Assembly (NCBI GenBank): GCA_041677365.1
Contig: JBAYQC010000021.1
Location: 1 to 15,246 of the forward strand
Direction: 5' to 3'
Length of the DNA: 15,246 bases
From: UBA2289 sp041677365
Lineage (GTDB): Bacteria > Bacillota_I > Bacilli_A > Izemoplasmatales > Hujiaoplasmataceae
Part shown: positions 1 to 7,592 of the stretch, one piece after another
Layout: each line of letters starts with the position of its first letter
Position numbering within the stretch: position 1 is the first letter of the stretch
Translations under genes and position numbers: made by a program
Notes under the pieces: model-generated
Database searches by the model: none
What the model saw: the letters and a program-made list of their open reading frames with translations, nothing else
Told to the model about the DNA's origin: nothing

Positions 1-1290
1 GAAGTGGAAATTAGAAGTTTAATTAAAGATTTTTCTTTGTCGAGTGAGATTAATTACACAGAAGCGCAATTAAAAGCAATCTACACTAGTTTAACTAACA
101 ATTTTTCGATCGTTACTGGCGGACCTGGAACAGGAAAAACGACAGTGATTAAAGGAATAGTTGAAACTTTTATAACCCTGCATAATTATCAAAATAAAGA
201 TATGATAAAACTAGCCGCGCCAACAGGAAAAGCAGCGAAAAGACTTTCAGAAGCTACTAACTTTTCTGCCACGACTATTCATAAACTTTTAGGCTATGAT
301 TTCACCGGTAATTTCAAATATGATGAGCACAATCTAATTGAAGCGAGATTAGTCATAATTGATGAGGCTTCAATGTTAGACTGTCTGTTAGCTAAAAGAC
401 TTTTTCAAGCGATTAAGTTAGGCACTAAGGTTATTTTAGTTGGTGATGCTAATCAATTACCTTCAGTGGGACCTGGAGATGTTTTAAATGATTTGATTAA
501 CTCCGATTTGTTTAATACGGTAAAACTCGATTTAATTCATCGTCAAGCGAGCGATTCTAAAATCATTTCTTTAGCCTATGATATTCTTAATAAAAATATC
601 AATGAGGATTTCTTTCATAACTATTCTGATCGAGAGTTCATTAATGCGAATGACCAATTTATCGGATCAAGAATTATTGAAAGAATCAATTATCTGGTTA
701 AGGACGGCTATAGTTTGATTGATGATATTCAAGTGCTTATACCTGTCTATAAAGGTTATAATGGGATTGACCGGATTAATTCACTTATTCAGTCGAGTTT
801 TAATTCCGCTAATAAGCAATTTTCATTAAAATATCGAGATAAGGAGTTTTGGTATAACGATAAAGTTATGCAACTGGTTAATCAACCGGAAGATAATATA
901 ATGAATGGAGATCAAGGAGTAGTTGTTGGGATTACTGATAACGATGAGTTAATCGTTGACTTTAGCGATAATTTAGTTAAATACAATCTTAAAGATTTAG
1001 ATAATTTGACCTTAGCTTATGCAGTTTCTATCCATAAGTCTCAAGGCTCTGAGTTTAAAGGGGTTATTTTACCCTTAAGTAAGGCTTACACAATCATGTT
1101 GCGACGGAAATTGTTATACACAGCTGTTACAAGAGCTAAGGAGAAGCTTTATCTAATCGGCGATTTTGATGCTTATAAACGAGGGGTTTTAGGAATAGAT
1201 CGTAAACGAAAAACGCAATTAAACCGATTTTTATCAGAAGAAGTTAAGAATAATTCATCTACACAAGTAAAAATCAGCGATTTTTTGTAA
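1..1290 (+). CDS. recD2: RecD2-type ATP-dependent DNA helicase, C-terminal part (5'-truncated by window)
   Basis: Superfamily 1B 5'-3' helicase of the RecD2/YrrC family, which acts in DNA repair without RecBC. The reading frame is open from base 1, so the GTG at base 4 is internal and the true start lies upstream. About 429 residues are visible; the family is usually 700-800, so the N-terminal OB/HhH part is outside the window. Seen: Walker A GGPGTGKT (nt 118-141), Walker B IIDEAS (about nt 355-372), the GDANQLPSVGPGD motif, and the UvrD-like C-terminal box with AVSIHKSQGSEF (about nt 1021-1056) followed by LYTAVTRAKEKL. It stands immediately upstream of the alaS T-box promoter, near its place in Bacillus (yrrC near alaS). 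No convincing terminator follows its TAA. RecD2 is favoured over another RecD-like helicase because of this context and the domain order. Confidence 0.93.
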   Translation, partial: EVEIRSLIKDFSLSSEINYTEAQLKAIYTSLTNNFSIVTGGPGTGKTTVIKGIVETFITLHNYQNKDMIKLAAPTGKAAKRLSEATNFSATTIHKLLGYDFTGNFKYDEHNLIEARLVIIDEASMLDCLLAKRLFQAIKLGTKVILVGDANQLPSVGPGDVLNDLINSDLFNTVKLDLIHRQASDSKIISLAYDILNKNINEDFFHNYSDREFINANDQFIGSRIIERINYLVKDGYSLIDDIQVLIPVYKGYNGIDRINSLIQSSFNSANKQFSLKYRDKEFWYNDKVMQLVNQPEDNIMNGDQGVVVGITDNDELIVDFSDNLVKYNLKDLDNLTLAYAVSIHKSQGSEFKGVILPLSKAYTIMLRRKLLYTAVTRAKEKLYLIGDFDAYKRGVLGIDRKRKTQLNRFLSEEVKNNSSTQVKISDFL

Positions 1291-1295
1291 TTTGT

Positions 1296-1324
1296 TTGCA
1301 ATAACTCAGAAGATATTGTATAAT
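1296..1324 (+). promoter_or_regulatory. Promoter of the alaS operon (-35/-10)
   Basis: A -35 TTGCAA (1296-1301) and a perfect -10 TATAAT (1319-1324) are separated by exactly 17 bp, just after the recD2 stop. This predicts transcription starting near 1331, shortly before the T-box Stem I. It is the best vegetative-sigma promoter match in the window. Confidence 0.85.
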
Positions 1325-1329
1325 ATCTT
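1310..1329. repeat. 8-bp inverted repeat centred on the alaS -10 box
   Basis: AAGATATT (1310-1317) and AATATCTT (1322-1329) are exact reverse complements around the 4-nt spacer GTAT, so the dyad covers the whole -10 element. It could be an operator for a repressor, or chance in AT-rich sequence, because TATAAT is itself partly self-complementary. Confidence 0.45.
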
Positions 1330-1338
1330 GCGTAAATC

Positions 1339-1555
1339 GATGACGAAGATTAGTAATAAATTATTTATAAAGAATAGAGAGTTTAGGGTTGCTGAAACTA
1401 AACATAAGTAATTTGTGAAGCTGCTTCTGAGAGGTAGAAAAAATACCCGTTATTGACCTGCGTTAAGGGTCTCATGAGTGCTAGCTAATGCTAGAATTAA
1501 GGTGGTACCGCGTTTAATCGTCCTTTGATATTTTAGGGGCGGTTTTCTTTTTTTT
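1339..1555 (+). promoter_or_regulatory. T-box leader, alanine-specific (tRNA-Ala sensing)
   Basis: A transcriptional T-box riboswitch. Stem I can be drawn from the sequence: GAAG (1345-1348) pairs with CTTC (1424-1427); an 11-bp stem joins 1358-1368 to 1404-1414; GTTTAG (1381-1386) pairs with CTAAAC (1398-1403) around the distal loop. The internal loop carries AGTA (1352-1355) opposite GTGAAGCTG (1415-1423), which places the specifier codon at GCU (alanine, 1420-1422), followed by a purine as in other T-boxes. The T-box sequence AAGGTGGTACCGCG lies at 1499-1512. Its UGGU (1503-1506) complements the ACCA end of a tRNA with discriminator A73, as in tRNA-Ala. Uncharged tRNA-Ala is expected to favour the antiterminator and let transcription enter alaS and the genes behind it. 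Confidence 0.95.
1516..1555 (+). terminator. T-box-controlled intrinsic terminator
   Basis: AATCGTCCTT (1516-1525) pairs with AGGGGCGGTT (1535-1544), with some G-U pairs, followed by a T-rich tract to 1555. It immediately follows the T-box sequence and is mutually exclusive with the antiterminator, as expected for the regulatory switch ahead of alaS. Confidence 0.85.
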
Positions 1556-1581
1556 AAAAAGTCAAAAAGAGGTGAGAATTA

Positions 1582-4215
1582 ATGAAATATTTAACTGGAA
1601 ATGAAATCAGACAAACTTGGATAAGGTTCTTTAAGGACAAACATCACGCTGTTGAAGAGGGTGCGTCTTTAATTCCAAATAATGATCCAACACTTTTATG
1701 GATGAATTCTGGAGTAGCGGCTTTAAAGAAATATTTTGATGGGAGAGTAGTACCTAAGAACCCAAGAATCGTTAATATTCAAAAATGTATCCGTACTAAC
1801 GATATTGATAATGTCGGAAATACAGCTAGACACCACACGTTTTTTGAAATGATGGGGAATTTTTCGATTGGTGATTATTTTCGTGATCAAGCAATTGAGT
1901 TTGGTTTTGAATTGATGACTAGTGATGAATATTTTGGCTTTCCTTTAGATAAACTCTATTTCACATATTATCCAACGGATGAAGATACATATCAACGCTG
2001 GTTGGATCTTGGAGTTAGCCCCGATCATCTGATTGCTAGTGAAGGAAATTTCTGGGAAATTGGAAATGGGCCTTGTGGACCTTGTACAGAAATCTTCTTT
2101 GATCGCGGGGAAACTTTTGGAAACTTTACCACAGAATCAATAAAGAAAGATGTGGAAAATGATCGTTATGTAGAACTTTGGAATATTGTCTTGTCTCAGT
2201 ATAACGCTATTGAAGGTTTGAATAGAGAAGAATATCCTGAATTACCTTCAAAAAATATCGATACTGGAGCTGGATTAGAACGTTTTGCTTCAGTTATTCA
2301 AAACGCAAAAACTAATTTTGAAACCGATCTTTTTATGCCGATAATTGCAGAAATTGAAAAGTTATCTAAAACAAAATATCAAGGACAAAAAGCTTTTAAA
2401 GTTATCGCTGATCACATTAGAACAGTGACTATGGCTGTTAGTGATGGGGCGATGTTAAGCAATGAAGGTAGGGGTTATGTCTTAAGAAGGTTATTGAGAA
2501 GAGCGGTAAAGTATGGAAAACAATTAAAGATTACAAGACCGTTTCTAGCTGATTTGGTTGATGTGGTTGTTGAAGTGTTAAAACCATTTTATCCTTATTT
2601 AGTTAACAAAAAGGTGATTGTTAAAAAAATTGTTGCGACAGAAGAGCATAAATTTTTAGAAACATTACTATCTGGAGAACGTAAATTAGAAGAAATTATT
2701 CAAAATTCTAATGAAAAAATAATTTCTGGAGAAGCTGCGTTTTTATTATATGATACCTACGGTTTTCCTTTAGAATTAACCAGCGAATATGCTAATGAAC
2801 AGGGATATGTAGTTGACACCGAAGGCTTTAAACGAGAAATGGAAAAACAAAAGGAAAGAGCAAGAAGTGCGCGAATGGACTCAGATTCAATGATGGGTCA
2901 AAATGAAGAGTTTTTGAATTTCCATCAACCAAGTAAATTTGTTGGTTATGAGAGTTTGAGCACTCGCTCAACAATCATTAAAGTTTTTTCGGAAGGTCTA
3001 GTCTTAGATGAAACTCCATTTTACGCTACCTCTGGTGGTCAGGTTGCTGATGTGGGAAGAATTTATAACGAAAAGTTTGATTTGCAAGTTAGGGATGTAG
3101 AAAAACTTCCTAACGGACAATTTTTGCATAAAGTTGATAAAGAATTATCAACTGAATATGAAGGAATGATTGTTCAAGCAAGAGTCGATGAAGATAACCG
3201 AAAGATGACAGAATTTCATCATTCAGCTACACATTTACTTTTTAAAGCTTTAAGGGATCTCTTAGGAAATCATGTTTCGCAACAGGGTTCTGAAGTAAAG
3301 GCTGATGGACTGAGATTTGATTTCAATCATTTTGAAACTATTGATGATGAGTTGATTTTAAAACTGGAAAATACTGTCAATCAGATGATTAAAGAAGAAT
3401 ATCCAACCAATACTAAAGTAATGACTGTAGAAGAAGCTAAAAACATGGGTGCTATTGCAGAGTTTGGTGAAAAATACGCTGATAAAGTACGAGTAATAGA
3501 TTTGAAATACACCTTGGATTTATGTGGTGGAACCCATGTTAAAAATATCAGTGATATTGATAGATTTGCAATTAAATCAGTCGCTTCAATTGGTTCAGGT
3601 ATTTACCGAATTGAAGCGGTGGTTAATAAAGCGGTTGATAATCTTGAAAAGAGTTTGGTGGGGTTAAATCAAGATATTGATAATTTGCTGATAAAGGCAA
3701 AGAAAATCCTTGAAGAAGCTTCAAAAGCTGATATTATGGTGGAGTTTAATTACAAACCAAGCAAGAGTAATCTAGGTAGTTATCAAGATGTTATTAATAA
3801 AAGGATAGATCTTGCTAATGCACAGATGGCGGTTAAAGAACTAGAAAAAGAATTCAAGCGTTTAAAACAAGAAAAAGTTAAAAATGAGATCATTGATTTA
3901 AGTGAATTTATCTTTGAAGATAAATTGATTGCGAAATTAACTAATGTTAGTTCTGAAGTCTTAAAACAAGTTGCCGACGATGAGATTGCTAAGGATGGAA
4001 TCAATTTTATTTTCTTAGCTTCAATCGTTAATAAAAAAGTTGTTTTTGTCGCAAAAAGTTTAGATAAGACTTTGAATGCTGGTCAATTGGTAAAAACTGC
4101 AGCGCAAATTTGCGGTGGAAACGGTGGCGGTAGACCTGATTTTGCTCAAGCCGGAGGGAAAGATGTGAATAAGGTAGATCTTGCTTTAGATAAGATTAAG
4201 GAAATCATATTATGA
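1582..4215 (+). CDS. alaS: Alanine--tRNA ligase (AlaRS)
   Basis: Charges tRNA-Ala with alanine and hydrolyses misacylated tRNA. 877 residues, the normal bacterial length. Class II catalytic core in the N-terminal third: motif 2 region RHHTFFEMMGNFSIGDYF (83-100) and motif 3 GAGLERF (229-235). The editing domain has the zinc/active-site pairs HSATH (547-551) and CGGTH (648-652). The C-terminal DHHA1/C-Ala domain carries CGGNGGGRPDFAQAGG from residue 844. The start is ATG 1582 behind a strong AAGAGGTGAG site (1567-1576). Expression is controlled by the T-box leader directly upstream. The TGA stop overlaps the ATG of ruvX (ATGA, 4212-4215), so translation of the two is probably coupled. All key editing residues are present and nothing looks broken. 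Confidence 0.98.
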   Translation: MKYLTGNEIRQTWIRFFKDKHHAVEEGASLIPNNDPTLLWMNSGVAALKKYFDGRVVPKNPRIVNIQKCIRTNDIDNVGNTARHHTFFEMMGNFSIGDYFRDQAIEFGFELMTSDEYFGFPLDKLYFTYYPTDEDTYQRWLDLGVSPDHLIASEGNFWEIGNGPCGPCTEIFFDRGETFGNFTTESIKKDVENDRYVELWNIVLSQYNAIEGLNREEYPELPSKNIDTGAGLERFASVIQNAKTNFETDLFMPIIAEIEKLSKTKYQGQKAFKVIADHIRTVTMAVSDGAMLSNEGRGYVLRRLLRRAVKYGKQLKITRPFLADLVDVVVEVLKPFYPYLVNKKVIVKKIVATEEHKFLETLLSGERKLEEIIQNSNEKIISGEAAFLLYDTYGFPLELTSEYANEQGYVVDTEGFKREMEKQKERARSARMDSDSMMGQNEEFLNFHQPSKFVGYESLSTRSTIIKVFSEGLVLDETPFYATSGGQVADVGRIYNEKFDLQVRDVEKLPNGQFLHKVDKELSTEYEGMIVQARVDEDNRKMTEFHHSATHLLFKALRDLLGNHVSQQGSEVKADGLRFDFNHFETIDDELILKLENTVNQMIKEEYPTNTKVMTVEEAKNMGAIAEFGEKYADKVRVIDLKYTLDLCGGTHVKNISDIDRFAIKSVASIGSGIYRIEAVVNKAVDNLEKSLVGLNQDIDNLLIKAKKILEEASKADIMVEFNYKPSKSNLGSYQDVINKRIDLANAQMAVKELEKEFKRLKQEKVKNEIIDLSEFIFEDKLIAKLTNVSSEVLKQVADDEIAKDGINFIFLASIVNKKVVFVAKSLDKTLNAGQLVKTAAQICGGNGGGRPDFAQAGGKDVNKVDLALDKIKEIIL

Positions 4216-4628
4216 GACATGTTGGTTTGGACTTAGGTTCAAAAACTTTAGGGATAGCCTTAAGTGACAGTTCTAATACTATCGCTTCTAAATTAACTAC
4301 AATAAATTTTGCAAATAATGATTTTCAATATGCAATCGAAGAATTATTTGATATACTAAAGACGATAGAATTTAAGTGTTTCGTTTTGGGTTTACCAAAG
4401 AATATGGATGGAAGTTTGGGATTCCAAGCTCAAACATCGATTAGATTCAAAGAACTTTTAGAAGCTAAATTTAAAAAACCAGTTATTTTATGGGATGAAA
4501 GACTAACCTCAAAAATGGCTGAATCAATGATGATTACTGCAGATTTAAGCCGCAAAAAAAGAAAAACAAAAATCGATTTTGTGGCTGCTACAATAATATT
4601 ACAAAGCTACTTAGATAGCAGAAAGTGA
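4212..4628 (+). CDS. ruvX: RuvX/YqgF, putative Holliday junction resolvase / pre-16S rRNA nuclease
   Basis: RNase H-fold nuclease of the YqgF family, linked in other bacteria to 16S rRNA 5'-end maturation and in some to Holliday junction cleavage. The 138-residue length is typical. Seen: first catalytic Asp in GLDLGSKTLGIAL (D7), the LGLPKNMDG segment (59-67), WDERLTS (94-100) with D95/E96, and the C-terminal KIDFVAAT with D122 (DxxAA). Start ATG 4212 overlaps the alaS stop by 4 nt. In Bacillus a small gene (yrzL/ireB) stands between alaS and this gene; here it is absent. The DUF1292 gene follows after 7 nt, as in Bacillus. Confidence 0.93.
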   Translation: MRHVGLDLGSKTLGIALSDSSNTIASKLTTINFANNDFQYAIEELFDILKTIEFKCFVLGLPKNMDGSLGFQAQTSIRFKELLEAKFKKPVILWDERLTSKMAESMMITADLSRKKRKTKIDFVAATIILQSYLDSRK

Positions 4629-4635
4629 GAAAAAA

Positions 4636-4929
4636 ATGGAACAATATGATGATACATTCATTGTAATCGACGAATTAGGAAATGAAAAAGAAGCAATTAT
4701 TATTATGACTTTTGATTCTGAAGAATTTAATAAATCTTATGTGGTTTATCAAATGAAAGATGATGAAGACGAAGAATATTATGCAGCTAGTTTTGACCCT
4801 GAAGAAGGCAATGAAGGCAATTTAATTCCAATAGAAACTGATGAAGAATGGGATTTCGTTGAAGAAGTATTAGAGAGTTTCTTAGAAGAAGAAGAGGATG
4901 AATCGGTAGAAGATACTAAAAATGAATAA
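4636..4929 (+). CDS. yrzB: DUF1292 family protein (YrzB-like)
   Basis: A small, very acidic protein of 97 residues belonging to the DUF1292/YrzB family, whose molecular function is not established. Seen: a beta-rich start (DDTFIVIDELGNEKEAIIIMTF), the family-typical YVVYQMKDDEDEEYYAASFDPEE stretch (36-58), then an acidic tail rich in Glu and Asp. It sits directly after ruvX, the usual position in Firmicutes. A GTGAG site (4624-4628) precedes ATG 4636. Its stop region ATGAATAA overlaps the start of trmR by 8 nt. In Bacillus, mltG (a cell-wall lytic transglycosylase) comes next; it is missing here. Confidence 0.88.
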   Translation: MEQYDDTFIVIDELGNEKEAIIIMTFDSEEFNKSYVVYQMKDDEDEEYYAASFDPEEGNEGNLIPIETDEEWDFVEEVLESFLEEEEDESVEDTKNE

Positions 4930-5536
4930 GTATTTAACCGATTTAAATCAAAAAGATCAGCCTGAGATTATTCAAGAGATATTGTCTCAGGCTGAAAAGT
5001 TTGAAACCCCGATAATCAGTTGGGAAGGAATTAATCTAATTGTCCAGTTGCTTAAGCTTACCAATGCGAAAAAAGTATTAGAGATTGGTACAGCGATTGG
5101 TTTTAGTGCAATATATATGTCACTTTCTACCGGAGTTGAAGTCACAACGATAGAAAGAAACGAATTTAATTATAAAATAGCTAAAGAAAACATTCTTAAA
5201 GCGAACCTTAACAATCAAATTAACCTCATAATGAATGATGCTTTAGAATATCAAACAGATGAGGTTTTTGATTTGATTTTTATTGACGCTGCTAAAGCTC
5301 AGTACTATCGCTTTTTTGAAAAATATAAAACTAATTTAAAACCCAAAGGGATTATTATCTGTGATAATCTTTTATTTCATGGGTTGGTTGAAAAACCGGA
5401 AGAATCAAGTTCAAGAAATGTTAGTCAATTAGTCAGAAAAATAGATGATTTTAACAAAAAACTTGTTAGTCATCCTGAATTTGATACTTACATTTATGAG
5501 ATAGGCGATGGATTTTCAATATCAATTAAGAAATGA
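4922..5536 (+). CDS. trmR: tRNA 5-hydroxyuridine O-methyltransferase (YrrM/TrmR family)
   Basis: SAM-dependent, metal-binding O-methyltransferase of the caffeoyl-CoA/catechol fold; 204 residues. Seen: SAM-binding motif I VLEIGTAIGFSA (52-63), acidic residues at motif II (TIERN, 76-80), IFIDAAKAQYYRFF (119-132) with D122 expected to bind metal, and IIICDNLL (144-151) with D148/N149. In B. subtilis the orthologue YrrM (TrmR) methylates 5-hydroxyuridine at tRNA position 34 to give mo5U. The assignment here rests on the family and on its place immediately before trhP1-trhP2, the genes that make the hydroxyuridine substrate. Start ATG 4922 lies inside the end of the DUF1292 gene, an 8-nt overlap suggesting translational coupling. 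A generic small-molecule methyltransferase is the alternative. Confidence 0.88.
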   Translation: MNKYLTDLNQKDQPEIIQEILSQAEKFETPIISWEGINLIVQLLKLTNAKKVLEIGTAIGFSAIYMSLSTGVEVTTIERNEFNYKIAKENILKANLNNQINLIMNDALEYQTDEVFDLIFIDAAKAQYYRFFEKYKTNLKPKGIIICDNLLFHGLVEKPEESSSRNVSQLVRKIDDFNKKLVSHPEFDTYIYEIGDGFSISIKK

Positions 5537-5545
5537 GGTAAGTTG

Positions 5546-6412
5546 ATGAACATTGTTGCTAGAATAAAAAACTTATCAGAAATAAATCATCTTATCAACA
5601 TCGGCGTTGATGTTTTTTTAGTTGATACCACGCTATCTGTTAGAAAAATAAATCCACAAATTTATCAAAATCTCTCAGAAATTTGTAAATATAATAAACC
5701 AGTCTATTTATCTGTAAATAAGATGATTCATGAAGATGATCTAGAAACTTTAGAAGAAATTTTCTCTCAGGCAAAAAACCTAGGTATTGATGGTTTTGTC
5801 ATCGGTGATTTAACCGCAATGTTGGTCGCGAAAAAATATGATTTATTGGATAAGATTATCTATCAACCGGGAACGATGAATACCAATAGTTTTGATAGTG
5901 AGTATTTTTTTGAAAAAGGCATAAAAGGTATCACTATTTCTAAAGAGATTACATTAGAGGAAATTCAAACAATTTTCAAAAACAAAAAGACCGAGTTATC
6001 GATTGTTGGGCATGGATATTTAGATATGTTTTATTCACGTAGAAAACTATTGACTAATTATTTTAAGTTTAAAGCGATGGAGAGAGAAAATATTATTGAT
6101 AATTACAGTTTTCGATTAAAAGAAGAGGTTAGAGAAAACAGTAATTATCCAATTCTTGAAGAGAAGTTTGGAACTCATATTTTTAGAGATTATGCTTTAG
6201 AATCTTATGATGAGTTAGAGATTTTAAAAAAAGGAATCGATGATTTTTTTGTTGAAAGAATTTTCTTAGAAGACGAAGAATATTATGAAGCTATAATTGC
6301 TTATAAAAATAAAAACAATGTAAAAAGTTTTTTAGAAAAACATCATAATCACTATAATAAAGGCTTCTATTACACATATACCGAAAAATTGAAGGATGAT
6401 TCAAATGACTGA
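5546..6412 (+). CDS. trhP1: U32 family protein, TrhP1-like tRNA hydroxylation subunit (YrrN)
   Basis: Short member of the peptidase U32 family, 288 residues. In B. subtilis YrrN and YrrO (TrhP1, TrhP2) are needed for prephenate-dependent hydroxylation of tRNA U34. Start ATG 5546 is chosen over TTG 5543 because GAGGT (5535-5539) then has a 6-nt spacer. Seen: TIM-barrel-like repeats such as LGIDGFVIGDLTAMLVAKKY and a GHGYLDMFYSRRKLL segment (155-169). The latter corresponds to the U32 signature but lacks its cysteines. The whole protein has one cysteine (C47), so it cannot hold a four-cysteine iron-sulfur cluster by itself and is best read as the partner of the next gene. Overlaps trhP2 by 8 nt. 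It ends with TGA, evidence for UGA as a stop. Confidence 0.86.
   Translation: MNIVARIKNLSEINHLINIGVDVFLVDTTLSVRKINPQIYQNLSEICKYNKPVYLSVNKMIHEDDLETLEEIFSQAKNLGIDGFVIGDLTAMLVAKKYDLLDKIIYQPGTMNTNSFDSEYFFEKGIKGITISKEITLEEIQTIFKNKKTELSIVGHGYLDMFYSRRKLLTNYFKFKAMERENIIDNYSFRLKEEVRENSNYPILEEKFGTHIFRDYALESYDELEILKKGIDDFFVERIFLEDEEYYEAIIAYKNKNNVKSFLEKHHNHYNKGFYYTYTEKLKDDSND
6392..6396 (+). promoter_or_regulatory. Ribosome binding site deciding the trhP2 start
   Basis: AAGGA at 6392-6396 lies 8 nt before ATG 6405. The upstream in-frame ATG 6396 begins on the last base of this site and so has no usable Shine-Dalgarno spacing. Confidence 0.7.
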
Positions 6413-7592
6413 GTTATTGGCGCCCGCTGGGAATTTAGAAAAAGGTAAAATCGCGCTTTTATATGGCGCTGATGCTGTATATATCGGAGGTAAGCAATTT
6501 TCTTTACGAGCGAGAGCTTCAAATTTTGATTTGAAGATGATCAAAGAGTTAGTTGATTTCGCTCACGAACTCAACAAAAAAATTTATGTAACAATGAATA
6601 TTGTTTTTCATGATGACGATGTATATGGTTTAGATGAATATTTAAAAGAATTAGAGAAGATTAATGTTGATGCAATTATTTGTTCTTCGCCGGTAGTGAT
6701 TGAACGAGCGAAAAAACTTACTAATTTAGAAATTCATTTGTCAACTCAGTTTTCCGTTACCAATCACGTTTTAGCAGATTACTTCTATTCTGAAGGAATT
6801 AAGAGAGTAGTTCTTGCTAGGGAATTAACTTTGTCGGAAATAAAACAAGTTAATGATAAGACTAAAGCAGACTTAGAGATATTTATTCATGGAGGAATGT
6901 GTGTTTCATATTCCGGAAGATGTACCTTATCAAATTATACAGTATTTCGTGATGCTAATCGTGGTGGCTGTGCTCATACTTGTAGATGGCTTTATAATCT
7001 TTATGAAGATGATACATTGATATCAAATGATTTTGATTATCAGATGGCTTCAAAGGATTTAGAGGCAACTGAGTTTATTGGTGAATTGCTAGAAATGGGG
7101 ATTTCATCTTTAAAGATTGAAGGAAGAATGAAATCTATTCATTATATCGCTACAGTAGTAAGTGCTTATCGAATGCTTATTGATGATTATAATAATAATC
7201 GCTTAAGACCGCTTAGTTTTTATCAAAAAGAAATCAAGAAAGCAGAGAATCGAGAGACATCAACTGGCTTCTTTAAAGGTCAAACTACTGTTGATCAACA
7301 GCTTTACAATCAAAGAAGTGAAATGCCAACTCAAGAATTTGTTGGGATTGTAAAGGGATATGATAGTGAAAGACGAGAAATAATTATTGAACAAAGAAAT
7401 TATTTTAGTGTAGAGGATGAATTAGAAATATTCACCCCAAGTAAAATAACTTATCGATTTAAACTAAAACAGCTTTTCGATCAAGAACATCAGGAAATTG
7501 AATCCGCAAGACATCCTTTGGAAGTTTTAAGCATTCCTTTTGATTTTCCAATCGAAAATTATTCGCTCTTAAGGAGAGTTAAAGATGAATAA
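6405..7592 (+). CDS. trhP2: U32 family protein, TrhP2-like tRNA U34 hydroxylase subunit (YrrO)
   Basis: Peptidase U32 family protein, 395 residues, expected to work with TrhP1 in making 5-hydroxyuridine at tRNA position 34; a true peptidase role is doubtful for this subgroup. Seen: the N-terminal signature MTELLAPAGNLEKGKIALLYGADAVYIGG in the first 30 residues, and the full U32 motif EIFIHGGMCVSYSGRC followed by NRGGCAHTCRW. C166, C173, C189 and C193 form the probable 4Fe-4S ligand set. SLKIEGRMKS follows at 235-244 and a small beta-rich C-terminal domain after about residue 300. ATG 6405 is preferred over ATG 6396, because the latter lies on the AAGGA ribosome site (6392-6396). It overlaps trhP1 by 8 nt and udk by 8 nt. 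Confidence 0.92.
   Translation: MTELLAPAGNLEKGKIALLYGADAVYIGGKQFSLRARASNFDLKMIKELVDFAHELNKKIYVTMNIVFHDDDVYGLDEYLKELEKINVDAIICSSPVVIERAKKLTNLEIHLSTQFSVTNHVLADYFYSEGIKRVVLARELTLSEIKQVNDKTKADLEIFIHGGMCVSYSGRCTLSNYTVFRDANRGGCAHTCRWLYNLYEDDTLISNDFDYQMASKDLEATEFIGELLEMGISSLKIEGRMKSIHYIATVVSAYRMLIDDYNNNRLRPLSFYQKEIKKAENRETSTGFFKGQTTVDQQLYNQRSEMPTQEFVGIVKGYDSERREIIIEQRNYFSVEDELEIFTPSKITYRFKLKQLFDQEHQEIESARHPLEVLSIPFDFPIENYSLLRRVKDE

Noticed and set aside
1269..1290. Possible terminator at the end of recD2 (AAAAATC-AGC-GATTTTT)
   Set aside because: The stem has a single G-C pair and the T-run is part of the stem with no separate U-tract, so it is unlikely to stop transcription.
1..1290. UGA-as-tryptophan genetic code, given the low-GC Mollicutes-like content
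   Set aside because: TGA ends alaS, trhP1, yqeH, rsfS and comEA at the expected protein lengths, often inside conserved gene overlaps, so the standard code is used.
1423..1425. Second GCU as the T-box specifier codon
   Set aside because: In the drawn Stem I its last two bases belong to the lower stem (CTTC 1424-1427), which leaves GCU 1420-1422 in the internal loop as the better choice. Both would read alanine.
3783..4004. Reverse-strand open frame of 73 codons inside alaS
   Set aside because: It lies wholly within the well-supported alaS gene, has no recognisable domain and is a frame shadow.
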